From: Flavobacterium sp. Leaf82
GTDB lineage: Bacteria > Bacteroidota > Bacteroidia > Flavobacteriales > Flavobacteriaceae
Reading direction: 5' to 3'
DNA length: 64,000 nt
NCBI RefSeq assembly: GCF_001422725.1
Contig: NZ_LMMA01000032.1
Location: 396,684 to 460,683, forward strand
Part shown: positions 9,116-17,558 of the stretch, one piece after another
Position numbering within the stretch: position 1 is the first letter of the stretch
Layout of the letters: each line of letters begins with the position of its first letter
Made by a program: the position numbers and the translations under genes
Notes under the pieces: generated by a model
Seen by the model: only the letters and a program-made list of their open reading frames with translations
The model's database searches: none
What the model was told of the DNA's origin: nothing

Positions 9116-9747
9116 CTCCTTTATTATTCAGATAGGAAAGAAGGTATACTATTAGTGATCTTTATAGTTATTTTCTGCATTAAAACAAAAGAACTTCTAT
9201 ATCTTAATAACTTCTCTCCGTTCCATTTTGATTGAAGGATATGAAGAAAATAAAAAGGAAGGAGAGTATGTAATAGGTGTTTCAGAATATTATGATCTGC
9301 GGGATGATAAAAAATATTATTATCAGCTGAAGCATACATGCACAAATCAAACTTTTTATAACTCGGTCATTAGCCCTCTTCAAAATAAATATATCCTACA
9401 ATACCGCTAAGGATTACATTTAAAATTATTCCCAAATAATAAGTAAACGAAAGGTAATCTGGCCTTCTGTCCTTTGGAGTATTGAAGCCTTATGCGTTCA
9501 CAAAAAGCCTTGTAATCTTTGGATTATGTGGTTCTTCTGTTTTTGGTTGCCACTTTATTTGCTTTTTGTTTCTGTTTACAACTATTTTATTAATTCTTGG
9601 ATAATTACGAAAATCTTTACTTAAATACGGTTTTACGTACTTATTCAATTTTCATTTTTAATATATTTGCTAGAATAGTAACTTATAAAATTATATTTTG
9701 TGAGAGAGTTTTAATATATTCTTAAGCAATATGTATTCAACATTTGT
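9116..9747. other. gene-free junction between the transfer module and the CBASS operon
   Basis: I see no convincing gene. A 60-codon frame at 9228-9410 on the plus strand has only a TTG start and no recognisable motif. AT content rises in the 300 bases before the GGDEF gene. The junction may mark where defence cargo was inserted. No clear TAnnTTTG box precedes the GGDEF start; the nearest is an off-consensus TATATTTTG at about 9692-9700. Confidence 0.4.
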
Positions 9748-10506
9748 ATGGCGTATATTTATAAATCATTTAAAAAATTCAAAGATGATGTCTTATCTAA
9801 AGGTATTTACGACATCTTGAAAGCGCTAATTGTTTCCTTAATTTTACTACTACCGTCGAGAAGGATTCCATATGTGAAGGAGATAATACAAACTAGATAT
9901 AGTATTTCAATTTATTGGATTTTAATTTCATCAGTTTTGTTGATAAGCATAACCACTCTTGTAATCAGTTATTTATTTAAAAAGAAAATTCGGAATGTAG
10001 TTAATGATAATTATACAGATGAATTGACTGGATTAAAAAATCATAAAGCACTAAATGAATATTTAAATAATAAAATTATTGATTCGAAGTCTAAAAATGA
10101 GTCTTTATCAATAATTTTAATAGATATAGATGATTTTAAAAAAATTAACACGGAGGTAGGTTTTAATGTGGCGGATCAATTACTTAAGAAAGTTGGAGAA
10201 TTATTAGGTAACGACAAAAGAGCAACTGATGAAACATTTCGTTTTTTTAATAGAGGGGATGAATTTCTTGTAGTTGCAGCAGAAACTAGCTTAAGTCAGG
10301 CTTATCAAGCTGCTGAAAGAAAAAGAAAGATGATACAGAAAAATCTATTTTTAATAGAGAGAAATATTTATAACTTAACTGTTTGCTGTGGAATAACTGA
10401 ATTAAAAAAAGATGATGATTTTATTACGATAACTAATCGAGTGACTGAAGCTTTAAATGAAGCTAAAAAAACTTCTGGAAAAAATGATACAAAGTCTATT
10501 GCTTAA
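9748..10506 (+). CDS. membrane-anchored GGDEF-family nucleotidyl cyclase-like protein
   Basis: 252 aa from an ATG. Two hydrophobic segments lie at about residues 22-36 and 54-76 and flank a short basic loop; the catalytic part should face the cytoplasm. The GGDEF domain shows DELTGLKN (91-98), the metal motif LIDIDDFKKIN (124-134) and a degenerate signature RGDEF (169-173) instead of GGDEF. RATD (158-161) sits where an inhibitory RxxD site would be. The segment between the conserved Arg165 and the signature (RFFNRGDEF) is two residues longer than in standard diguanylate cyclases. It lies 17 bases before the CBASS phospholipase gene, so they are probably co-transcribed. Whether it makes c-di-GMP, another product, or only binds nucleotide cannot be told from sequence. 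Confidence 0.85.
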   Translation: MAYIYKSFKKFKDDVLSKGIYDILKALIVSLILLLPSRRIPYVKEIIQTRYSISIYWILISSVLLISITTLVISYLFKKKIRNVVNDNYTDELTGLKNHKALNEYLNNKIIDSKSKNESLSIILIDIDDFKKINTEVGFNVADQLLKKVGELLGNDKRATDETFRFFNRGDEFLVVAAETSLSQAYQAAERKRKMIQKNLFLIERNIYNLTVCCGITELKKDDDFITITNRVTEALNEAKKTSGKNDTKSIA

Positions 10507-10523
10507 GAATAACTTGTAACCTT

Positions 10524-11564
10524 ATGGATAAAAAAAATGAACAAATAGAATCAAACGAAAATATCTTTAAAATCCTTGCAATAGATGGTGGAGGTATAAA
10601 AGGACTTTACAGTGCATCAGTACTTGCAAGATTAGAAGAAAAAACTGGAAAAAAAATTGGAGATCATTTTGATATGATTTGTGGTACTTCCACGGGCGGG
10701 TTAATTGCTTTAGCGCTTACTAAGGGAATATCGGCACAGGAAATTGCAGATATGTATTTCAATAAGGGGAGCCAAATATTTCCTATTTCCGAATATCAGC
10801 CGATAAGATATTTTCAAAGAAAATGGCAATTTTTTAAACAGCTGTTATGGAGAGGAAAGTTTTCTGCTGAACCTTTAAAAAAAATATTGCAAGATATGCT
10901 TGGTGAAACAACCATGGGAGAGGCCAATAATTTGTTATGTATTCCTAGTTATAATCTAATTACTGGCATGCCTAGAGTGTTCAAATTTCCTCATAAAGAA
11001 GGTAATTTTTTCATGGAAAGAGAAGTGAAGATGGTGGATGTAGCTTTAGCTACTTCAGCTGCACCAACTTATCTGCCCATACATGAACATAGAAATATTT
11101 TATATGCTGATGGGGGACTATGGGCAAATAATCCATCACTTTGTGGGCTGTTAGAAGGTTTGAAGTTTTTCGTTGGTCCTCAAAAGCAATTCTCAACTTT
11201 CAAGATTTTGTCTGTTTCGAGTGTTACGCAGCCAAGCGGATGGCCTTCTAGTTCCAAGCGAAATCGTTCATTCAGGCATTGGGGGAATAAACTTTTTCAA
11301 GCCTCGATGGATGGGCAAGCCTATTTTAATGATTTCTTCTTAACTAATATTATTGAGAACATACAACCGTCTGGGACTTATTATAGAATTCCTTCACCGC
11401 AGCTTTCAAAAGAGCATATAGGGATGATTGACATGGATATAGCACATCGTAGTGCATTAAAAACTCTTAAAGGTATGGGAGATCAAGCTGGGTATCATTA
11501 TGCTATTCAACCAGAGGTACTTTCGTTTTTTGATCAAGTAAAAATTTATAAAACAAATACTTAG
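10524..11564 (+). CDS. capV: CBASS effector: patatin-like phospholipase (CapV-like)
   Basis: 346 aa. Patatin motifs are complete: the oxyanion hole DGGGIKG (21-27), the nucleophile elbow GTSTG with Ser56, and the catalytic Asp196 in DGG (196-198), preceded by ATSAAPTYLP. In CBASS this enzyme is switched on by the CD-NTase cyclic nucleotide and degrades the inner membrane of infected cells. There is no signal peptide, as expected for a cytoplasmic effector. Only two bases separate it from the CD-NTase gene, and 17 from the upstream GGDEF gene. CapV identity rests on motif plus context. Confidence 0.92.
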   Translation: MDKKNEQIESNENIFKILAIDGGGIKGLYSASVLARLEEKTGKKIGDHFDMICGTSTGGLIALALTKGISAQEIADMYFNKGSQIFPISEYQPIRYFQRKWQFFKQLLWRGKFSAEPLKKILQDMLGETTMGEANNLLCIPSYNLITGMPRVFKFPHKEGNFFMEREVKMVDVALATSAAPTYLPIHEHRNILYADGGLWANNPSLCGLLEGLKFFVGPQKQFSTFKILSVSSVTQPSGWPSSSKRNRSFRHWGNKLFQASMDGQAYFNDFFLTNIIENIQPSGTYYRIPSPQLSKEHIGMIDMDIAHRSALKTLKGMGDQAGYHYAIQPEVLSFFDQVKIYKTNT

Positions 11565-11566
11565 AA

Positions 11567-12448
11567 ATGAATTTTGATGAACAACAATTAATAACTTGGT
11601 CAAAACCGATAAGTACTACAGAAGATCAAAAATGCCAAAATGTGATTAGTCAGGTTACAGCGGCATTAAAAGCTAAATTTGGGAATAAGATTTCCATTTT
11701 TCTTCAGGGCTCATATAGAAATAATACCAATGTTAAACAAAATAGTGATGTAGATATTGTTATGCGATATGATGATGCCTATTATTCAGATTTACATCGT
11801 TTATCTGAAAGTGATAAGGCATTATATAATGCTCAAAAAACATCCGCTGGATATAGTTTTGATCAGTTAAAAGCTGATACAGAGCTAGCTTTAAGGAATG
11901 TTTTTAGTAGTGATGTAAAAAGAAAAAATAAATGTATTCAGATTAATGGCAACACTAATCGTATTACAGCTGATGTAATTCCATGTTTTGTTTTAAAAAG
12001 ATTCCGTAACCTCACTACCATTGAAGCGGAAGGTATTAAATTTTATTCAGATGAAAACGATGCAATTATTAGTTTTCCCGACCAGCACTATACAAACGGA
12101 ACAAGAAAAACTAATGAGACATATCGTTTGTATAAGCGTATGGTTCGGATTTTAAAAGTGGTAAATTATCGATTAATTGATGATCGCAAAATCTCTGATA
12201 CGCTAGTCTCTTCATTCTTTATTGAATGTTTAGTATATAATGTACCCAATGAATATTTCATGTCAGGAAATTATACTCAAACATTAAAAAATGTCATTGA
12301 AAAGATATATACAGATATGAAAAACAACGCTGAATACAAGGAAGTTAGTGAGCTGTTATGGCTTTTTAGCATTAGGACCCCTAGAACCCATAAAGATGCT
12401 ATGAATTTCATGCAATATTGTTGGGATTATCTCGGATACGAAGATTAA
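11567..12448 (+). CDS. CBASS CD-NTase (cGAS/DncV-like nucleotidyltransferase)
   Basis: 293 aa. The pol-beta-type active site is visible: GS (48-49) in FLQGSYRNNT, DVD (61-63) in NSDVDIVMRY, and the third Asp136 in RITADVIPC. An OAS-like helical C-terminal half follows. It would make a cyclic di- or trinucleotide on phage infection and so activate the adjacent phospholipase. Neither Cap2/Cap3 (E1/E2, JAB) nor HORMA/TRIP13 genes follow, so the core is a minimal type I CBASS. The product base identity and clade are not assigned here. Confidence 0.92.
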   Translation: MNFDEQQLITWSKPISTTEDQKCQNVISQVTAALKAKFGNKISIFLQGSYRNNTNVKQNSDVDIVMRYDDAYYSDLHRLSESDKALYNAQKTSAGYSFDQLKADTELALRNVFSSDVKRKNKCIQINGNTNRITADVIPCFVLKRFRNLTTIEAEGIKFYSDENDAIISFPDQHYTNGTRKTNETYRLYKRMVRILKVVNYRLIDDRKISDTLVSSFFIECLVYNVPNEYFMSGNYTQTLKNVIEKIYTDMKNNAEYKEVSELLWLFSIRTPRTHKDAMNFMQYCWDYLGYED

Positions 12449-12646
12449 CAGTATATTACGATTATAAGTGTTAAATATTCTTTTGTCTTTATCGTTTGAA
12501 AAAACTTTCAGCAAAAGCATACTTTTTGGGTAAAATTTGACTTGTATCTGTGAGAAAAGTACATACGTAGCACTGTTGACCTTTTTGACGTCAGAATATT
12601 TACAAACTGACTGGAAGCATTAGATTTAAAATTAAAGAAAATTTAA

Positions 12647-14011
12647 ATGATGAAAAAAATCAATGCGACTCCCCTCGATTTATCAACTTTTGTTTTTAAT
12701 AAACTTAAAAGTTTAAAAAATCAATCGCTTCGACCTAGTGAACAAGTTCTTTTTAATTTATTTGAAAGTTTGTTTTATACAAGTCTAAAAACAGAGGAAA
12801 GTGATTTTATTAAAGTAACTATTACTTTAATAAACTCTGAAAATCCAGATCCGAAGCCACCAGGAAGAATTGTTAAGGATAGATGGAGCATAATTAGATT
12901 TGAAGAACAAATTGAATTTAATGTAAAAAATATAGTTAAACTTTCCAAGGCAGCTGATCCATGGAGTTCTTCCTTAGCTGTTAATTTTGATAAAAATGGG
13001 AAATTGTTTATTTGGGGCTTAATTGATCAGTCAATACATTACCAAAATTATTTGCATTATGAATCTGAAGAAGGTCCTGAACAACCAGGCTTATTTCAAA
13101 CTTCTATTACAAACATAGGAACACTGCTAGTTATTATTGACTATGAACTAATAGCAACACTAAAACAAAATATTTTAATAAGTAAATATATTGACGTTTT
13201 TAAATTTGGTAAAGTTTCGGAAATAATTGAATTACATTCAAAAAAACTTATAAATGATATTAGTAGTGATATAAGAGATTTATCCCTTAATGATAAAAAA
13301 ATATGGAATAGTATTGTTGACAATCTTTGGAGGGAAACAATCTCAAGGTTGTTAATAAGAATTCAAAATTACCGTCATGGAGGTTCATTTATTATTAGTA
13401 AATCAAACTATCTTGACTTGGATATTAAACATAAAATCCAATATGATAGAATTTACAGCGCATTAAAAAATAAAATTTCTTTTTCAATTGAGAACAGTAA
13501 ATACTCTGATTTGATTTATGAAGATTATTTAGATAGTGTTAATGGAGGAGATATTCCAAGGAGATTATATTTAAAAGAAGTAATCTCTAATAGCAATAAA
13601 AAAGAAAGTACAGATGAATTAAAAGGTGCAATTAGATTTATCGCTTCTCTAAGTTGTATTGATGGATTAGTTGTTTTAGATGATAAGCTAAAAGTTAATG
13701 GATTTGGAGCTGTAGTACGAAGATTTAATTTACCAGAGGAAGTATATATATCAAAAACGGCAAGATTTATTATTAAAAATTTAGAAGCTATAAAACCAGA
13801 TCATTTTGGAACAAGACATCGTGCAATATTTTCCCATTGTTGGGAAAATATTGGAAGTTTAGGATTTGTTATTTCACAGGACGGCGATATAAGAGTAATA
13901 ACAAGAATTGAAAATAAATTAATTGTCTGGGAAAATATAAGAGTTCACCATTTAAACAAGAGTTCAAAATTAAAAAGAGTTTTATTTAATCGTAGAAATA
14001 CGAATACTTAA
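12647..14011 (+). CDS. DisA_N-type diadenylate cyclase domain protein with N-terminal sensor (DACNV-like)
   Basis: 454 aa from ATGATG. The C-terminal domain has the two signatures of diadenylate cyclases: IDGLVVLDD (DG at 339-340, DGA-like) and FGTRHRAIF (GTRHRA at 388-393), followed by GFVISQDGDIRVITRI. The N-terminal half (about 90-260), with SLAVNFDKNGKLFIWGL and GGSFIISKSN, resembles the sensor domains described upstream of DAC domains in conflict-linked proteins (DACNV type). No membrane helix is seen. It begins 198 bases after the CD-NTase on the same strand, so it may be separately transcribed but belongs to the same cluster. Likely a ligand-gated c-di-AMP synthase; activity is inferred. 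The Ala of DGA is Leu here. Confidence 0.75.
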   Translation: MMKKINATPLDLSTFVFNKLKSLKNQSLRPSEQVLFNLFESLFYTSLKTEESDFIKVTITLINSENPDPKPPGRIVKDRWSIIRFEEQIEFNVKNIVKLSKAADPWSSSLAVNFDKNGKLFIWGLIDQSIHYQNYLHYESEEGPEQPGLFQTSITNIGTLLVIIDYELIATLKQNILISKYIDVFKFGKVSEIIELHSKKLINDISSDIRDLSLNDKKIWNSIVDNLWRETISRLLIRIQNYRHGGSFIISKSNYLDLDIKHKIQYDRIYSALKNKISFSIENSKYSDLIYEDYLDSVNGGDIPRRLYLKEVISNSNKKESTDELKGAIRFIASLSCIDGLVVLDDKLKVNGFGAVVRRFNLPEEVYISKTARFIIKNLEAIKPDHFGTRHRAIFSHCWENIGSLGFVISQDGDIRVITRIENKLIVWENIRVHHLNKSSKLKRVLFNRRNTNT

Positions 14012-14665
14012 TTTTTGTTATTTATCTTTCCAGTTTTACTTATCAATCATATTTTGAAAAATAAAAATGGTAACTATCCGATTTCTTTAGAGTACTTAAC
14101 AAAATAAAAAGCAGAGTCGAACCAAATGGCCGTGATGCAGAAATTTTTTATATCAATTACCTTCTTGATTTGTCTAAAAATGCTCATTACAACTTTAAAT
14201 CTAAACCAATGGAATTCTCTAAAGCAATCCAGAAGGTTGAAGAGATTATCGATTAATGGATGATTATCTATAGAAAATTATTGAAATTGTATCTACTTTT
14301 TGATTAATTATAAGGATGAATTAAATTCATGTAAGTCAAAAAAACACTTCATACAAAGCTGTTACGGAAGTGCTAGTAAAATCTCTAAGAATATGATGCA
14401 AATGTTATTGTTATTTAGTTGAAATTACAAAATAGGTATTTACACGGGGTCTATATATTTATAAAAAAACTATTTGCCATTTTTACCGTGATTTATGGAA
14501 AACCATAAAAAGTAATGAAAGTGGTTGTGTATGTTTGGTGTTAAATTTTATAAATGTAATAAAGCTATCTCAAAATGTATGGTAGTAAGCCAATTTGTGG
14601 CTGGAATAAGCGAATTGGTAGATATTTAATAGCTGGGGAAACGAAAACTTTATCATAATTTAAAA
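14012..14665. other. long gap with a small coding remnant
   Basis: No complete gene. A frame on the plus strand from 14074 to the TAA at 14256 has no start codon but reads like protein (VEPNGRDAEIFYINYLLDLS, ending AIQKVEEIID). It is probably the tail of a lost gene of unknown family. A short stretch near 14590-14620 (AAGCCAATTTGTGGCT) weakly resembles an arm of the inverted repeat at 15346-15480. I see nothing else. Confidence 0.35.
14074..14256 (+). pseudogene. orphan C-terminal gene fragment
   Basis: About 60 codons are open between the TAA at 14071 and the TAA at 14254-14256, with no ATG near the upstream end. Composition is protein-like (NGRDAEIFYINYLLDLSKNA). No family recognised. It follows the DAC gene in the same direction. 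Confidence 0.3.
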
Positions 14666-15334
14666 ATGAAAAAAATCTTATTATTTATAATCGTAATCCC
14701 AAATTTTATTTTAGCACAAGTAAATTTTGATATTAGAAATGTAAATTGGGGAATGTCGATTAAAGAAGTTAAAAATTCCGAAAAATATTTAACTCCTAGT
14801 AGTGGACAAAATAATGAATTAGTTTATAGTAAAATTGAACTAAATGAAGAGGTAACTTGCAAATTAATTTATTATTTCTCAAATGGTAGATTGAGGCAAC
14901 TTACTTATGTTGTGTATGGTCCAAAAGATAATAATTCAAGAGTAACTCCGGAACATAGCGTTCCTATATCATATAAAATTAATAAAGTTAAATTTATATT
15001 TGAAGCATTAATCAAAAAACAGATGACTCCCTTTGTTTTAGGCTGGAGAATTACAGGTACTAGCGGAGATACAGATAAAAAACTAAAAGAAGGAAAGATT
15101 GACGACGAAACCATAAATTTAATCCAAACGGAATTAAATAGAGTTAATGGAGACGGAGTAAAAATATCTTATAAAAACGAAAGAAGTTGGGCAAGCTTTG
15201 AAATAAGACATTTTAAAAAAGAGGAATTTAATACGTGGTTAAAACTTGACGATGATTATTATAATACGTATTTATGGTTGAAAATAAGTCCTAGTATTGA
15301 AGTTGAGAAAGAACTAAAAAAGAGTGAATTCTAA
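14666..15334 (+). CDS. hypothetical exported protein
   Basis: 222 aa with an N-terminal signal peptide (MKKILLFIIVIPNFILAQ, cleavage expected after ALAQ-like residues 17-18). The mature part is mixed alpha/beta without Cys pairs or known motifs. FDIRNVNWGMSIKEVKNSE resembles the opening of small Bacteroidota exported proteins in which a WGMS-KEV stretch follows the signal. The stop is followed almost at once by an imperfect inverted repeat, giving a one-gene-per-repeat layout. Function unknown. Confidence 0.65.
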   Translation: MKKILLFIIVIPNFILAQVNFDIRNVNWGMSIKEVKNSEKYLTPSSGQNNELVYSKIELNEEVTCKLIYYFSNGRLRQLTYVVYGPKDNNSRVTPEHSVPISYKINKVKFIFEALIKKQMTPFVLGWRITGTSGDTDKKLKEGKIDDETINLIQTELNRVNGDGVKISYKNERSWASFEIRHFKKEEFNTWLKLDDDYYNTYLWLKISPSIEVEKELKKSEF

Positions 15335-15345
15335 TAAAAAACACC

Positions 15346-15480
15346 TACCAACACTTACGGCAAGTGATTTGGGCATTTGGCTTGATTTAAAAATGGTCTT
15401 GTATTTGGGATCATTAAGCAAATCCGAAAACAAGACTTAGTTAATCCCAAACCTCTTGTAGCAACGGAACGTTACCTGAG
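15346..15480. repeat. imperfect inverted repeat (dispersed element, copy 1)
   Basis: The left arm contains CAAGTGATTTGGG and the right arm CCCAAACCTCTTG; these are complementary apart from two positions and lie about 90 bases apart. The element begins just after the stop of one gene and ends about 38 bases before the start of the next. A related left arm recurs downstream of the next gene. The layout recalls cassette recombination sites, but the canonical integron GTTRRRY core is not matched. Confidence 0.5.
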
Positions 15481-15518
15481 CTTTTAAAAAAAAACTTAAC
15501 CTCAAAATTTTAGAGTAA

Positions 15519-17357
15519 ATGAACAAACCAAGTCCTGAAGCACTTAAAGAACTAAAGAAGCGTTGGGAGGAAATGCAGGCTATTCGTAAATCACGAAGAA
15601 CACAAGAAGAAATAATTAATGAGCTTTCATTATTAATTAGCGATTTTCAAAAAGATTCATTTTTGCCTTATCTAACTCAAATGACAAGCCATATTGACCA
15701 AAGGGAAACTTCAGAAGTTTTTAAAAACTTGATGTCTCCGATGAAGCAATTTGTGTATTTAACAGATTTATACTTTTCAGTCGAGATAGGAGGAGGTAAA
15801 GTAGGTATTTCAAAAGAAGAATGGGATAAAATAACTTATTTGTTGAATGAAATTGAAATGACTTATTTCGGAGATATTGGCTTTTATGATGAAAACATAA
15901 ATGATAGTCCAAATATTGATAAAGTTTCGGTTTCATTACAAACTTTTCTAAATTATTTTGGGAATGCACAATTATCTTATGATGAGCAAACATTAGAAAG
16001 ATTACAAAGAAACTGTGGCGAGTTTAATGAAGAAGTGAAAGAAATTCTCGGTTTTTCAGTAACAGAGTCAATTGCTTTTTGCAATCATATTAAAGATCTC
16101 ATAAATAAAAAATATACAGATTGTAATTACTATTTTTTGAATCAGGAAGAATGGCCAAAACTAACGGCTAAATTCGTTGAAAGAGGACTAATTGACCCAC
16201 AGAAATGGATAGATGAGCCAGAATTAAAACTTATGAAAGATTTTATGCGTAAGCCAGGTTTTATATTTATTCATAATGTGAGTGATATTTATGAGGTAAA
16301 TCTACCAACTAATATTACTAAAATATTAATTGAGTTTTTAACTTATGATGAAAATCAAAAAAAAGGAGAAATATTATATTATGCAGACAAAAATCCTTTT
16401 TTTGATACACCATTAATAAAACTTAATGAAGCTGAGTTTTTATGTCCTCAATACAAATTTTTAATTGAGAGCTTTTATAATAGAATCAATTCTAAATTAT
16501 CTGAAATAAAAAAAGAGAAATATACCCAATTTAGAAACCTAAAACTTGAGAAAAAAGTAGAAGAAGTTTTTAGAAAGTTATTTGGAAAAGAAGCTCTAAT
16601 ATTTGATTCTTACTATGTCGATAAAAAAAGGTCAGAACAAGACTTACTTATTATGTTTAAAGGTTTTTTCTTCATAGTAGAAATTAAAGACACTCTTTTC
16701 AGAGCACCAATGCGTGATCCAATAAAAGCATTTGATAAGATAAAATCTGATTTCAAAAAATCAATTCAATATGGATATGACCAATGTGTCAGAATCGAAA
16801 ATAAATTCGCGGAAGGAAAACCTTTTGAGATTTTTGACAACAAAACTCACAAAAGCATATTCCAAATAAAACCAAACAAAATCAAAGATTATTTTTCTAT
16901 AGTTGTTACTCAATTCAAATATGGGAATATTCAAACAAATCTTGAAAACCTATTAACAAAAGATGAAGAAGCATTATATCCTTGGTCTGTCTGTATAGAT
17001 GATTTCGAAGCTTTCGTTCTTGCTTTAAAAAAACTAAAAAAAGGTATGGCGAGAACACAGTTTATAAACTATTTAAGACACAGAGAAGCCTACAACGAAC
17101 ACTTAATGTGTGGAGATGAATTGGAATTATGTGGATACTTTATAAATTCACCAAAAGACTTTGAGAAATTTTCAACTATCGAGGAAATTTTTAATGCTGA
17201 CCCAAGAATGTCTGAATTATTTGATGCAGAATATTATAATGGATTAGGATTTGAGAATGAAATTGACATAGAATTTAAGAGACATAGAAAAGTTCGACCT
17301 TATCAAAAGAAGTGGGAATTTGATATAGTTAGTGGAAATGACTTTATAAACAAATAA
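15519..17357 (+). CDS. uncharacterised protein with predicted PD-(D/E)XK nuclease domain
   Basis: 612 aa, soluble. The N-terminal 330 residues are helical and unrecognised. At about residues 350-395 a restriction-endonuclease-like core is visible: a helix (FRKLFGKEALIFDSYYVDK), then EQDLLIMFKGFFFIVEIKDT. This supplies the Asp of the D-strand and the E-x-K pair typical of NERD/PD-(D/E)XK nucleases. The C-terminal 200 residues are again helical. It is flanked by two copies of an inverted-repeat family, and is the last gene of the accessory island. A nuclease role in defence or mobile-element biology is plausible but not shown. Confidence 0.6.
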   Translation: MNKPSPEALKELKKRWEEMQAIRKSRRTQEEIINELSLLISDFQKDSFLPYLTQMTSHIDQRETSEVFKNLMSPMKQFVYLTDLYFSVEIGGGKVGISKEEWDKITYLLNEIEMTYFGDIGFYDENINDSPNIDKVSVSLQTFLNYFGNAQLSYDEQTLERLQRNCGEFNEEVKEILGFSVTESIAFCNHIKDLINKKYTDCNYYFLNQEEWPKLTAKFVERGLIDPQKWIDEPELKLMKDFMRKPGFIFIHNVSDIYEVNLPTNITKILIEFLTYDENQKKGEILYYADKNPFFDTPLIKLNEAEFLCPQYKFLIESFYNRINSKLSEIKKEKYTQFRNLKLEKKVEEVFRKLFGKEALIFDSYYVDKKRSEQDLLIMFKGFFFIVEIKDTLFRAPMRDPIKAFDKIKSDFKKSIQYGYDQCVRIENKFAEGKPFEIFDNKTHKSIFQIKPNKIKDYFSIVVTQFKYGNIQTNLENLLTKDEEALYPWSVCIDDFEAFVLALKKLKKGMARTQFINYLRHREAYNEHLMCGDELELCGYFINSPKDFEKFSTIEEIFNADPRMSELFDAEYYNGLGFENEIDIEFKRHRKVRPYQKKWEFDIVSGNDFINK

Positions 17358-17377
17358 AAGGCTGCGGGTAAAATTAG

Positions 17378-17420
17378 CTACAAGAGATTTGGGTAATTGG
17401 CTTAAATTATTAAGACTAAA
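17378..17420. repeat. partial second copy of the dispersed inverted repeat
   Basis: CAAGAGATTTGGG followed by TAATTGGCTTAAATT mirrors the left arm at about 15370-15399 (CAAGTGATTTGGG, CATTTGGCTTGATTT). It starts about 24 bases after the stop of the nuclease-like gene. No clear right arm was found. Confidence 0.5.
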
Positions 17421-17558
17421 GCAAAACTTGACTCATAAATTAAATGGTGAACCGCTAAACAGTGGTTTAAAGAAATGGTAAAAAATGTGTTAAATTCACG
17501 TTTTTCTTTCTCAAGAAAAATTTTTACTCAATATCTTATCGAGGTAAATTAAATTTAT

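Noticed and set aside
9228..9410. 60-codon plus-strand frame between the RadC-like and GGDEF genes
   Set aside because: Only a TTG start, no recognised motif and no leader signal; kept as gene-free DNA.
9748..10506. Panoptes mCpol
   Set aside because: The protein has classical diguanylate-cyclase motifs (DELTGL, DIDDFKKIN) and its own TM helices, and no separate 2TM-beta effector gene is next to it.
11567..12448. Type II or III CBASS
   Set aside because: No E1/E2, JAB, HORMA or TRIP13 gene follows the CD-NTase; the RadC-like JAB protein at 8645 is upstream, separately transcribed, and belongs to the transfer-gene set.
15346..15480. Integron attC site
   Set aside because: The palindrome and layout are suggestive, but the GTTRRRY/RYYYAAC core pair is not present, and no integrase is in the window.
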